Assembly (NCBI RefSeq): GCF_001544455.2
Contig: NZ_FCOC02000002.1
Span: 62,001 to 126,000 of the forward strand
Direction of reading: 5' to 3'
Source of the DNA: Caballeronia sordidicola
Lineage (GTDB): Bacteria; Pseudomonadota; Gammaproteobacteria; Burkholderiales; Burkholderiaceae
Length of the DNA stretch: 64,000 nt
Shown here: positions 17,842 through 27,500 of the stretch, piece after piece
Layout: each line of letters begins with the position of its first letter
How positions within the stretch are numbered: the stretch's first letter is position 1
Notes under the pieces: generated by a model
Told to the model about the DNA's origin: nothing
The model's input: only the letters and a program-made list of their open reading frames with translations
Database searches by the model: none
Translations under genes and position numbers: made by a program

Positions 17842-19440
17842 TCATTCGGCCATGACGGCCGGTTCCACCTTCGCGCCCTTCAGCCGCAACGGCGGCACAC
17901 GCCGCGATTGCCACACGGCCACGACCGCAACCACCGCCGCCACCGCAATACCAATGTGGATCGCCGCAACCAAAGATTCACGCGCCGACTCCAGCAGCGC
18001 AACGCCGTTGTGACCAGCCGCCACGAGTTGGGATAACAACGTGGTTTGCGCCTCGTGGTTGATGAGAATTTGCGGATCGCTGAGATCGCCGAACCAGTGG
18101 CTGGCGTTGTCTTTATCGAGTGCAAGCTGCACGCCGCTCGCGTAAAGATGCGTGATCAGCGTGCCGGTCAGCGCCGTGCCGACCATCCCGCCAATCATGC
18201 GCAGCGACTGCAGCAACGCCGTCGCAATGCCCAGGTGTTCGCGCCCCGCCGTCAATTGCGCGAACACGGTCAGGTTCGGCATCACGAAACCAAGACCCAT
18301 GCCACCGAGCACCATGAATGCCATCAGGAGCGGACGTGGCATGGCGTGCGTTGCAATCACCACGCCAAGACACGAGATCGCGAGCAACGCGAAGCCCACG
18401 TAAAGCATGGCGTTGGGATTCTTCACACGCGTCACGATCCGCCCGTTCAAAATACTGCCGATGGTAATAAACACCACCAGCGGCGTGATGATCAGCCCGG
18501 CGTCTTTCGGCGACATGCCGAACCCGCCCTGAAACAGCAGCGGCGCGTAGAACAACAACGAAAACATGGTGAAACCGCCAAGAATCGCCAGCGTGAACAG
18601 CGCGGAAAGGCTCTTGTTGCGGAACATATCGATGGGAAGAATGGCGTACTCGCAGCGCCGTTCCCACTTCCAGAGCGCGTAGCCACCCGCAACACTCACC
18701 ACCAGCAGCGCCAGCGTTCCTGCTGAAACGCCGTGCTTCGGCAACATTTCGACAAACAATTGCAGCGATCCAAGCACAATCGCGATCAGGCCCGCGCCTT
18801 GCCAGTCAAGTCGCATCTTGCCTTCATGCTTGATGTGCCGAAGGTGCGGCAGGAAGCGCCAGACGAAAAACACGGATATCAGGCCAACGGGCAAGTTGAC
18901 GTAGAAAACGGAGCGCCAGCCGTAGTATTGGGTCAACACTCCGCCCAGTGACGGCCCGACAGCGTTCGCAATGCCGAATGCCGAGCTCATCATGACTTGC
19001 CATCGAAGGCGCACGACGGAATCGGGAAACAGATCGGCAATGCAGGCGAACGCGGTTCCGACCAGCATGCCGCCGCCAATGCCTTGCAGGCCGCGCGCGA
19101 GCACGAGAAACAGCATGTTGTTGGCCATGCCGCAGAGCGCGGAAGCCGCGGTGAAAACAACAATGGATGCAATCACGAACGGCTTGCGTCCGTAATAATC
19201 GCCGAGCCGCCCGAAGATAGGCACGGTGATAACCGATGTCAGCAAGTAGGAGGTCGCGACCCACGCGTACAGATCGAAGCCCTTGAGTTCGGCCACGATA
19301 GTCGGCAACGCCGTGCCGACCACGGTTTGATCGAGCGCGACCAGCATGGTCACGAAGCAGATTCCGAGCATCGCCATGAGCGATTCTCGGAAAGGGAGCA
19401 CTTGTCCCGCGGAGTGATGCGCGGCAGTATGAACGGCCAT
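17842..19440 (-). CDS. DHA2 family MFS drug efflux transporter (EmrB/QacA type)
   Basis: A 532-residue proton-driven exporter with about 14 predicted membrane segments, the length typical of DHA2 carriers. Family motifs are ALDQTVVGTALPTIVAEL in helix 1 and the motif-A loop GRLGDYYGRKPFV after helix 2. Helix 5 has the motif-C-like AFGIANAVGPSLGGVL. The C-terminal tail is cytoplasmic. No membrane-fusion partner or outer-membrane channel lies next to it, so it may work alone or with unlinked components. It is followed by marR. Confidence 0.93.
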   Translation of the reverse strand: MAVHTAAHHSAGQVLPFRESLMAMLGICFVTMLVALDQTVVGTALPTIVAELKGFDLYAWVATSYLLTSVITVPIFGRLGDYYGRKPFVIASIVVFTAASALCGMANNMLFLVLARGLQGIGGGMLVGTAFACIADLFPDSVVRLRWQVMMSSAFGIANAVGPSLGGVLTQYYGWRSVFYVNLPVGLISVFFVWRFLPHLRHIKHEGKMRLDWQGAGLIAIVLGSLQLFVEMLPKHGVSAGTLALLVVSVAGGYALWKWERRCEYAILPIDMFRNKSLSALFTLAILGGFTMFSLLFYAPLLFQGGFGMSPKDAGLIITPLVVFITIGSILNGRIVTRVKNPNAMLYVGFALLAISCLGVVIATHAMPRPLLMAFMVLGGMGLGFVMPNLTVFAQLTAGREHLGIATALLQSLRMIGGMVGTALTGTLITHLYASGVQLALDKDNASHWFGDLSDPQILINHEAQTTLLSQLVAAGHNGVALLESARESLVAAIHIGIAVAAVVAVVAVWQSRRVPPLRLKGAKVEPAVMAE

Positions 19441-19543
19441 TTTTGATACCGCAATGATTGACTTGTCAACAGACTGGGAATCATAGCACGCGATATTGTT
19501 CTAAATCAAAGCCTGAATCCTTCCTGGACCTTTTGAAAACATC

Positions 19544-20386
19544 ATGGAACCGACGCCAATCTCCGCCTCGCCCCTTTCTCCGGAAGACCTGGCGACCTTG
19601 CGCCGCGCCAAGGAAGCGCTGGAAAGCCCGTCTCTGACTATGAAACTCGCGAGCGTGGTCGGCTCGCCTATTGAAAAGCTGATGGCACGCATGCCGAACG
19701 TCGCACAGGAAAAAATCGATGACGCCACGCAGGCCGCGCTCAAGAAATGCCTGCAACTGGCGCTGCGGACCTTGAGCAAGAGCACCGTGGAAGGGGTTTT
19801 ATTGCCGCCCGAGAAGCCGCATAACCTGATGCACAAGCTTGCCGTGGCGACAACTGGCGCGGCGGGCGGCGCATTCGGGTTGTTTGCATTGCCGGTGGAA
19901 TTGCCGGTCACGACCACGTTGATGTTCCGTTCGATTTGCGACATTGCGCGCAGCGAAGGCGAAGACATTCATCTCATCGATACCCAGTTGCAGTGCCTGA
20001 TGGTCCTCGGCATGGGCGGCCCCAGTTCCAGCGACGACAACGCCGATATCGGCTATTTCATCGTGCGCGGGACGCTGGCGCAGTCGGTATCGAAGGCGAC
20101 GAGCGAGATTGCGACGAAGGGATTGAGCGGGCACGGCTCGACCGCATTGCTCAAGTTCCTGCAGACGGTGGCGTCGCGCTTCTCGGTGCAGGTCAGCGAG
20201 CAGGTCGCAGCCAAGTCGATTCCCGCAATCGGCGCCGTGCTTGGAGCCATGGTCAACACGGTGTTTATCGATCACTTCCAGCAGATGGCGCACGGGCACT
20301 TCACGGTACGGCGGCTCGAGCGCCAGTATGGGCAACTGGCGGTGGAGCGCGCGTTTCAGATCATCGATATTTCGGGCGGGCGGTGA
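19544..20386 (+). CDS. EcsC family protein
   Basis: A 280-residue protein of the EcsC family, named after a Bacillus protein of unknown biochemical function encoded with an ABC transporter. Seen: an N-terminal helical segment (DLATLRRAKEALESPS), a small hydrophobic Gly/Ala-rich segment (AVATTGAAGGAFGLFALPVE), and a C-terminal amphipathic stretch around QVAAKSIPAIGAVLGAMVN. A peripheral or hairpin membrane association is likely. It is divergent from the MFS gene and convergent with the esterase; neither neighbour suggests a function. Confidence 0.85.
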   Translation: MEPTPISASPLSPEDLATLRRAKEALESPSLTMKLASVVGSPIEKLMARMPNVAQEKIDDATQAALKKCLQLALRTLSKSTVEGVLLPPEKPHNLMHKLAVATTGAAGGAFGLFALPVELPVTTTLMFRSICDIARSEGEDIHLIDTQLQCLMVLGMGGPSSSDDNADIGYFIVRGTLAQSVSKATSEIATKGLSGHGSTALLKFLQTVASRFSVQVSEQVAAKSIPAIGAVLGAMVNTVFIDHFQQMAHGHFTVRRLERQYGQLAVERAFQIIDISGGR

Positions 20387-20390
20387 GGCA

Positions 20391-21326
20391 TCAGGCCGTT
20401 TCGAGCTGACGGACAGCGATCCTGCGGACGAACCTTGCGGCGCGCTCCAGCGCCCGATTCGCTTCCGGCACAAAAGGCGCGAACATCTGCAACGCGTGCG
20501 GCATGTTCGGCAAGACTTCCAATTCCACGCTTACGCCCGCCGCTCGCGCTTTCTCGGCCACGCGCGTGGAATCATCGAGCAGCACTTCCGTGTCGCCTGC
20601 CTGAATGAAAAGCGGCGGCAAGCCCTCGAAGCGTCCATATAACGGCGATACATACGGGTTGCGCACATCGGCGCTTCCTGTGTAAAGCTTGCCCGCCGGC
20701 GCGATTGCGCGACCGTGGAACATGTCGTCGCGGTCATCGTTGGTCGTGATCGATGCACCCGTTGCCGCCAGATCCGTCCACGGCGAGAACACCACGGCGC
20801 CCGCCGGCAGCGGATCACCGGCATCACGCAACGCGAGCAGCACGGCGAGCGCGAGACCGCCGCCCGCCGAGTCGCCGGCAATGACCAGCGACTGCGGCGA
20901 CACGCCATCGGCAACGAGTTTTCTGCATGCCGCCAACGCGTCATCGAGCGCAGCCGGAAACGGATGCTCCGGGGCGAGCCGATAATCGAGCGAAAAGATG
21001 CGTGCGCCGGAGCGCCGGGCAAACGCAAACACGAGATTGCGATGCGTCGCGGGCGAGCAAAAATAATATCCGCCGCCGTGCAGATAGAGAATCGTGATGT
21101 CCGGTGTAATGCCCGGCCGCATTTCGGGCGAAAGCCATTCGCCACGAAGCGGCGCGTCGTTATCGGCGTACCGTTCTTCAAGATGCCAGCCGCGCGGGAC
21201 CTTTGGCGACCACGCACGTTTCGATGTCATTGCGCGTGCCCGGGCAACATCGATACCCGGCGTTGCAGTTGCAGGGCGCATCTTGTGCCGCAAGACCCAA
21301 CACATCAGCGCGCTTTGCCAACTCAT
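20391..21326 (-). CDS. Alpha/beta hydrolase, HSL (hormone-sensitive lipase) family esterase
   Basis: A 311-residue esterase with the family oxyanion motif HGGGYYF and nucleophile elbow GDSAGGG. The probable catalytic Asp is in QAGDTEVLLDDS and the His in MPHALQMF near the C-terminus. HSL-family bacterial enzymes cleave short-acyl esters. No signal peptide is seen, so it is cytoplasmic. Substrate is not assignable. It lies 51 bases after the CHRD gene's upstream neighbour on the same strand. Confidence 0.9.
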   Translation of the reverse strand: MSWQSALMCWVLRHKMRPATATPGIDVARARAMTSKRAWSPKVPRGWHLEERYADNDAPLRGEWLSPEMRPGITPDITILYLHGGGYYFCSPATHRNLVFAFARRSGARIFSLDYRLAPEHPFPAALDDALAACRKLVADGVSPQSLVIAGDSAGGGLALAVLLALRDAGDPLPAGAVVFSPWTDLAATGASITTNDDRDDMFHGRAIAPAGKLYTGSADVRNPYVSPLYGRFEGLPPLFIQAGDTEVLLDDSTRVAEKARAAGVSVELEVLPNMPHALQMFAPFVPEANRALERAARFVRRIAVRQLETA

Positions 21327-21377
21327 GGACGATCCTCGTTTTTATATAAACCGGTGGTTTTTCGGGCGCGCGCCTTG

Positions 21378-21833
21378 TCAATCAGCGGGCCTGACCTGGC
21401 CGCGGATCTCGCCTGTCGGGTTCTTCTCGGTGTGGATGTTGAAGTAGTACTTGCCGGCCATCAGCTCGATCGCTTGTTCGTCGGAGAGCGTCGCCTCTCC
21501 GTTGATTGGACTTGGCAACGCATTTTTATCGATGGCGATCTGCACCTTCGCGTTCTGCCCGACCGGCGCGGGCCCGTGGAAATGCGCCATGGTCGCCGGG
21601 CCCGACAAGTCCGCGTAGGTCACGTTCCATTGCAGCGTTCTGGTGGTGGTGTCGAAAGTAGCTTTCAGGACTCCGTGCCCTTTGCTCACGCGCGGCGGCA
21701 CTTCGCTCGACGGTTGCAGATTGGCCTGCAGTGCGACGCTATCGGCGAACGCCGATGTTGACACTAGCGACACAAACGCAAAGGCCAGACTTGCAAGGCG
21801 TTTGATTGGCAACGATCCGGATCTCGTGAACAT
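21378..21833 (-). CDS. Secreted CHRD-domain protein
   Basis: A 151-residue exported protein with an N-terminal signal peptide (LASLAFAFVSLVSTSAFA, cleavage after AFA) and one CHRD domain. The domain shows LQANLQPSSEVPP, GHGVLKATFD, HFHGPAPVGQN and the C-terminal GKYYFNIHTEKNPTGEIRGQ. The CHRD domain was first described in chordin; its role in bacteria is unknown. It is likely periplasmic. It lies between the esterase and the porin, all on the minus strand, but a porin terminator separates it from the porin. Confidence 0.88.
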   Translation of the reverse strand: MFTRSGSLPIKRLASLAFAFVSLVSTSAFADSVALQANLQPSSEVPPRVSKGHGVLKATFDTTTRTLQWNVTYADLSGPATMAHFHGPAPVGQNAKVQIAIDKNALPSPINGEATLSDEQAIELMAGKYYFNIHTEKNPTGEIRGQVRPAD

Positions 21834-21962
21834 TTTTGCTCTCTCGTAAATGACCCAATCAGCCGATGAGTGGTCTGTCTCATCGATTGGTCATAGTAGA
21901 ACATTTTTGCTGCGGGCTTATCTACGCGCGCCGTCGAAAGAGCCTGAAGTGCCAAAACGAGA

Positions 21963-21984
21963 AAAGGCGCCCGAAGGCGCCTTT
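21963..21984 (-). terminator. Rho-independent terminator of the porin gene
   Basis: Perfect 9-bp stem AAAGGCGCC / GGCGCCTTT with a four-base loop, 33 bases beyond the porin stop on the minus strand, followed by TTTTC. Confidence 0.85.
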
Positions 21985-22016
21985 GCTTAAAGCACAAAAC
22001 TTACAGCGTTACAGCA

Positions 22017-23153
22017 TTAGAAGCGGTGACGAAGACCGGTCGAAACCACAACCTGGTTGCCGTGCGCTGCGGGCGCGTTCGAACCAAACACTTGGGCTGC
22101 TGCGCCATTCTTTGCGAGTTGCACCACGCCTTCAGCATAGATGTCGGTACGCTTGGACAACGCGTAGTCCGTCTGCAGACCGACTTGATGGAAACGTGCG
22201 TGGTCGTTGTTATCCGCCGTCGGGAGGTAGCCCTTGACGTCCGTGTACGTGTAGGCGGCACCGACTGCCAATGCCGGCGTCAGTGCATAGCGCGCATTCA
22301 ACTCATAGTTGTTGAAGCGAACCGTGGAGTCTCCGCCCACGAACTGGAAGCGGCTTTGCGTCCATGCACCACCCAACGTCACCGGGCCGATAGCATAGTT
22401 GGCGCCGACGCCGTATGTACGTTGAGTCTGGCTGGGAAGGAAGCTTTCGGTTACAGCGCCCGCGGTGTTGCTGGTGGTATTGGCTGTGGCGAGCTTGCCG
22501 GAGCTGTTCTGCATTTGCAAGTAAGCAGCAGCAATCTTGAACGGACCGTTCGCGTATTGCATACCGGCGCTGTAGGCGCGGTTGTCAGCAAATCCGCCTG
22601 CTTCGTTGGAGAAACCATAGAGGCCGCCAAACGTCAGGCCCGAATAGTTCGCGCTCTGGTACTTGACCGCATTGTTCACGCGGAACGAGTTGTTCGTGTT
22701 GTCATTGTCGAACGGATGCGAGAAGTACGTACCGCCCCAGCTACCGTTAGCCGTCATCGGTCCAAGGTAGTCAACCACGGAGTCGTACTGACGACCAAGG
22801 GTTACCGTGCCGAACTGAGCCGTCGAGATACCGGCGTATGCCTGACGGCCGAACTCCCGACCACCTTGCAGCGACGAACCGTCGCCCATGCTGAATCCGC
22901 TTTCCAACGTGAAGATCGCCTTCATGCCGCCACCGAGGTCTTCGGCGCCGCGCAAGCCCCAGCGGCTTCCGTTGATGTTGCCGCTCGACAGGCGGAATGC
23001 TGGGGCACTACCCTTGTCCGCGCGCGTCGTGACCTCGTTGTTCACATAGGTGAAGCCAGCATCGATAAGGCCGTACAGCGTGACGCTGCTTTGCGCGTTA
23101 GCGGCGGTCGCAAAAGAAGCGGCTACGGCCGCAACGATCAGGGTCTTTTTCAT
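22017..23153 (-). CDS. Gram-negative porin (Burkholderia-type general diffusion porin)
   Basis: A 378-residue outer-membrane trimeric porin of the OmpC-like betaproteobacterial family. It begins with a signal peptide MKKTLIVAAVAASFATAANA, then QSSVTLYGLIDAGFTYVNN, the first barrel strand. Further family motifs are GSRWGLRGAEDLGGGMKAIF and FGRQAYAGIS. The last residues VVSTGLRHRF carry the C-terminal Phe recognised by BAM. The ATG at 23153 is chosen over 23195 because AAAGGA lies just upstream and the signal peptide then starts correctly. A promoter and leader lie upstream, and a strong terminator follows. Confidence 0.95.
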   Translation of the reverse strand: MKKTLIVAAVAASFATAANAQSSVTLYGLIDAGFTYVNNEVTTRADKGSAPAFRLSSGNINGSRWGLRGAEDLGGGMKAIFTLESGFSMGDGSSLQGGREFGRQAYAGISTAQFGTVTLGRQYDSVVDYLGPMTANGSWGGTYFSHPFDNDNTNNSFRVNNAVKYQSANYSGLTFGGLYGFSNEAGGFADNRAYSAGMQYANGPFKIAAAYLQMQNSSGKLATANTTSNTAGAVTESFLPSQTQRTYGVGANYAIGPVTLGGAWTQSRFQFVGGDSTVRFNNYELNARYALTPALAVGAAYTYTDVKGYLPTADNNDHARFHQVGLQTDYALSKRTDIYAEGVVQLAKNGAAAQVFGSNAPAAHGNQVVVSTGLRHRF

Positions 23154-23169
23154 GGTTGATCCTTTTAAT

Positions 23170-23183
23170 GAGTCTGACGACTC
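23170..23183 (-). promoter_or_regulatory. Small hairpin in the porin mRNA leader
   Basis: GAGTC-TGAC-GACTC, a 5-bp perfect inverted repeat 17 bases before the porin start codon and just ahead of its ribosome site. In porin leaders such positions are often small-RNA or Hfq targets; here that is inference. Confidence 0.3.
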
Positions 23184-23287
23184 GACTGGTTGCATAACGC
23201 GACGCCTTCCTGCATGACATCAAGGCGACTCGTCTCCGGTCTTTCCCGGACACCGCGATTCGGCTGAACAAAGTTTAGGGCGCTGGC

Positions 23288-23316
23288 TTTTAAGCAGGCC
23301 ATCGATGCAGACACAA
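23288..23316 (-). promoter_or_regulatory. Candidate sigma-70 promoter of the porin
   Basis: On the minus strand, TTGTGT and TTAAAA are separated by 17 bases and would start a leader of about 130 bases. The match to consensus is moderate. The rest of 23317-23624 (to the LysR gene) is AT-richer than its surroundings and holds nothing else I can name. Confidence 0.35.
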
Positions 23317-23624
23317 AAGGCTTTTTAAATAAGTCGAAAAATGAGATTTCCGATCGTGCAAACGCTTGTCACGTCAGGCTTTTCCGCTATCTCGATTTAA
23401 CATCTGGATACCTAATTAGTTATGCACGTTGCACCGTTGCGACAGTAGCAACCGCACGACACAACCATGCTTTCCACCGCTTTCGGCTTATTCCTATTTC
23501 TTGGATAACTTCATGCGAATAACATCGCTCACGCGAGTGGTGGACCATGAAAACCGCTCGGCGCAAGTCTTTCCCGCCCTGGAGCGCAGCACAATCGGGG
23601 TGACTTTGTGAGCTTCGGTAGTCA

Positions 23625-24545
23625 ATGAATCATCTGCAAGCCATGCGCGTTTTCGTGAAGGTCGCTGAAACCGGGTCGTTCGGCCGGGCTGCGGCTGCGC
23701 TCAATCTCTCGAATGCGGTTATCACGCGGTATGTGGCGTTGCTCGAGGTGCATCTCAACACGCGGCTGCTCAACCGCACCACGCGCAGCGTGTCGCTTAC
23801 CGAAGCAGGCGCGTCTTATGCGGAAGGCTGCCGCGCGGTCATCGAACAGGTAGAGGCAATTGAATCAACGGTGTCGCAAACATCGTTCGATCCGTCCGGA
23901 ACGTTGAAGCTCGTGGCATCGGCGTCGTTTTCGTTATTCGGGCTCACGCCGCTGCTCTGCGAGTATCGCGAGGCATTTCCCAACGTGAAAGTGCGGCTCA
24001 CGGTGTTGCACCGGCCTGTCGACCTGGTGGACGAAGGTTTCGATGTCGGCATTGTCGTGCCGCGCATGGTCAACAGCGGCACACTGATCAATCGTCCGTT
24101 GTTCAAGGTAACGCCCGTTATTGTCGCCGCGCCAGACTATCTCGCGAAACACGGCATGCCACTACGCCCCGCCGATCTCACCGCGCACGTGTTCCTGTCG
24201 CCATCCGCGGACATACACGGCGCCACCTGGTCGTTCACGAGCGCGGCGGGCGAAGGCGAAGATATCGTCATCGACCCGGATTACACGGTCAACAATTCGC
24301 AAATGCTGCGGCAGGCCGCGCTTTCCGGAATGGGTATCACCGCGCTCCCGGAAAGCCACGTCGCAGATGATCTCCAGAGCGGTACGCTGCTTCGCCTGCT
24401 GACCGATTACGCAGTCAATAACGCCGACAAGGAAGTGTCGCTGGTATATCCGGGACGCCGGCATGTGTCGGCGAAAACGCGATCGTTCGTGGACTTCACG
24501 ATCGCTCATTTCAGGAAAGATACGGCCGTGGGCGCGCTGTTCTAA
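23625..24545 (+). CDS. LysR family transcriptional regulator
   Basis: A 306-residue LysR-type regulator: N-terminal winged helix (MRVFVKVAETGSFGRAAAAL, NAVITRYVALLEVHLNTRLL, RTTRSVSLTEAG) and a substrate-binding-like effector domain. It resembles the CrgA/AaeR-like subgroup that often regulates a divergent gene. The nearest divergent gene is the porin 471 bases away, so a regulatory link is possible but unproven. It converges with the hybrid kinase gene, 32 bases apart. Confidence 0.92.
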   Translation: MNHLQAMRVFVKVAETGSFGRAAAALNLSNAVITRYVALLEVHLNTRLLNRTTRSVSLTEAGASYAEGCRAVIEQVEAIESTVSQTSFDPSGTLKLVASASFSLFGLTPLLCEYREAFPNVKVRLTVLHRPVDLVDEGFDVGIVVPRMVNSGTLINRPLFKVTPVIVAAPDYLAKHGMPLRPADLTAHVFLSPSADIHGATWSFTSAAGEGEDIVIDPDYTVNNSQMLRQAALSGMGITALPESHVADDLQSGTLLRLLTDYAVNNADKEVSLVYPGRRHVSAKTRSFVDFTIAHFRKDTAVGALF

Positions 24546-24577
24546 GCGCGTCACATAAACAGAAAACGCAAACGCGA

Positions 24578-27500
24578 TCACGCGATCGCTGCGCACTGTC
24601 CTTCTATGATTTCCAGCAGCATTTCGCAGCGCGCGATTAGCAACGCGCCGTCTTCGTTTCGACGCGCGGCGGGTTTGTCTAGAAGATCGCGCCGGAATAC
24701 ATCGAGCGCCAACTGCAACGGACGATACTGCAACACGCTCGCCGCCCCGATCACCCGATGATGCCATTCGCGCAATTGCGCCACGGAACCGCCGCTGTCA
24801 AGCAGCGACCGCAACGTGCGGAGATCGTCTCGAAACGACGATACAAACGCATCGAGCAACGCCTTCACGGTAGCCTCGCTGCCCCACAGTTGGGTCATGT
24901 AGCCAAGATCGAGTTCATCGGTTTCAGCGGGCGCCGCGTGTAAGGCCGTGTCCGGATCCGGCTTTACGATTTCATCGGCGTCAGCCGCAGACGATGCGTT
25001 TTCCATCACGCGCCACCGGTTCAAATGGTCGCGCAACGTAGCCAAACGGGTTGGTTTGACGAAGCAATCGTCCATGCCGGCATCGCGGCACATGGAGAGT
25101 TCTTCGGGCGCCGTGCTCGCGGTGATTCCCAATATAGGCAATCTCTTCGACAGTCCCAGTTCGCTCGCTCGCACGCGCCGCGCCAGCTCGTAGCCGGTCA
25201 TGTTCGGCATATGGCAGTCGGTAATGAGGAAACCATAATGTCCATGTTTCAGCGCCGCGAGCGCTTCAACGCCATCCGGCACAATGTCGCAAGCAAATCC
25301 AAGCAGCGATAGTTGATGACGGATCAACTCCTGGTTCACCGGATGATCCTCGGCTACCAGCACGAGCCGCCCTGTGCGAATGGCGCGCTCGCGATCGGGC
25401 GCTTCTATGTGGGTATCCATACCGCGCGTTGCGCGCGAAACGATCTGCGGCAGCCCGGTCAACGCAGCCACGCACGCCGCGCCCAGGCCTCGCCATGAAA
25501 TCGGATTGACGCTCACGCGAATGTCGTCATCGAGAATTCGATAACCCGTTGGCTTGGGCTTCTCGGTGACGTGGATCACGCGCGTTTTCAACGGCAGCGC
25601 TTCCTCGTGCGCGTCGCTGAGAAACACCAGGTCGATGCCACTGAAGGTTAACGGATCACGTAGTGCAGGGTCGTCGCGGGAATAGATGGTGAGATCGAGG
25701 CCCAGCGCCTGCCCGTAATCAACGAGTGCACGCGCCACGCGCGGATCGTCGATGGCAATGATGCCGCGCTTGCCGCGCAATCCGTCGATCTGATAGCTCT
25801 GCGTTTCGACGGGCATGGCGAGCCGCACGGTCATTCGCGTGCCGACACCCAATTCGCTTTTCAGCTCGAGTGTCCCGCCCATCAGTTCGACAAGCTTGTT
25901 GCAGATCGTAAGACCGAGCCCCGTGCCGCCAAAGCGGCGTGTGGTTGAAGTTTCAGCCTGCACGAACGGCTCGAAAAGGCTCGCCTGCGCGTCGGCCGCA
26001 ATGCCGATGCCTGTATCTTCAACGCTCAACTCCACCGTCTGCACGCCGAACGTGCTTTCGACCAGATTCACCGATAGCGTAACCTCGCCTTTCATCGTGA
26101 ACTTGATGGCGTTGCTCAGCAGGTTGAACAACACCTGACGCAAGCGCACGCTGTCGCCGCGCAAACTCGCAGCCACATCCGGCGCCACCGCCACGCGCAC
26201 GCGCAAGCCTTTTTCGTGCGCGCGCCCGGCGAGCAGGCCGACAGCGTTGTCGACGAGTTCGCGCAAGTCGATCGGCATTGATTCGATAGCGAGACGCCCT
26301 GCCTCGATCTTCGAATAGTCAAGCAGATCGTCAAGGATCTGCAGCAACGCGCTCGCCGAATCCTGGATCATGCCAAGCATCTGCGACTGGTCCGGATTGA
26401 GCGGTGTGTTCTCGAACACTTCCACGAGTCCGAGCACGCCGTTCATTGGCGTGCGGATTTCGTGGCTCATCATGGCGAGGAAATCGTCTTTCGCGCGCGA
26501 CGCCGCTTCGGCCGCATCGCGCGCCGCAGCGAGTTCGTCGGCGCGCGCGCGCTCAATGCTTGCGTCGACCCAATAGCCGTTCCACACCACGGCGCCATCG
26601 GCCTCCCGATGGGCGACGAGATCGGCGCGAATCCAGCGGCGACCTTCGTCCACGATCGAGCGGAATTCCGTGTGGACCGGCTCCAGCGTCAGCGCGGAAC
26701 GCTCGATTGCGTCCCGCACGCCGGGCTTGTCTTCAGCGTGAATCACGCTTAGCCCGGCGACCTGGTCGTTGCTCAACGTCGAAAGATCGAGACCAAACAA
26801 ATGACGTGTATCGCCGCCGACGTACGGAAAGCTATACGTGCCGTCCACCGCGCGCCGTAGCTGAAACACGACGGCCGGAAGCGAACGCGTGACATCGTGC
26901 AACCGGAGCTCGTTCTCACGCGCGCGCATTTCGGCGTCGCGGATATCGGTGATGTCGATCATCGTGCCGACCGCTCCGGCCATTGCGCCGTTCGCCGCCT
27001 TGAATGCACCGGTCCAGAAAAGCCCGTGACGCAATGCCCCGCGACGATCGTGAAAGGTGATTTCAACCTGTTCGCGCTGCCCGTTCGTGAGGCTCTGATC
27101 AATGAGATCGTGCAGGCGCTTGCTGTCTTCGACGCCCCAGACCTGAGCCTCGAGCGTCGTGCGTCCAATAATGTTCTCCCGCCGCACGCCCAGCGTTTCT
27201 TCGAACGCGCGATTCACCGCGATATAACGGTTCTCCAGATCCTTCGCGACGAGCGGATACGGCACCACCTCCATCATGGTTTGCTGGAAGCTCAGTTGCG
27301 TCGCGAGGCGCTGCTCCGTATCCACGCGCCGCGCCATTTCGCGCTGAAGGAGGACGAACGCGCGCAACGTGACGCCGAGGATCACGGCGATGGCAATCAG
27401 CGCCGGCAGCAAACGCATGGCGCTGACACTCCATCCGCTAGACGAAGGATCGAAGGCGGCCTGGCGTGCCGACAGGATCTTTTGCTTGTCGACTGCGGGC

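Noticed and set aside
20391..21833. Esterase-CHRD pair as a toxin-immunity unit
   Set aside because: Both are ordinary families, the CHRD protein has a normal signal peptide, and there is no secretion or immunity signature.
23429..23611. 60-codon frame between porin and LysR
   Set aside because: No ribosome site, no recognisable domain, unusual codon use for this genome.
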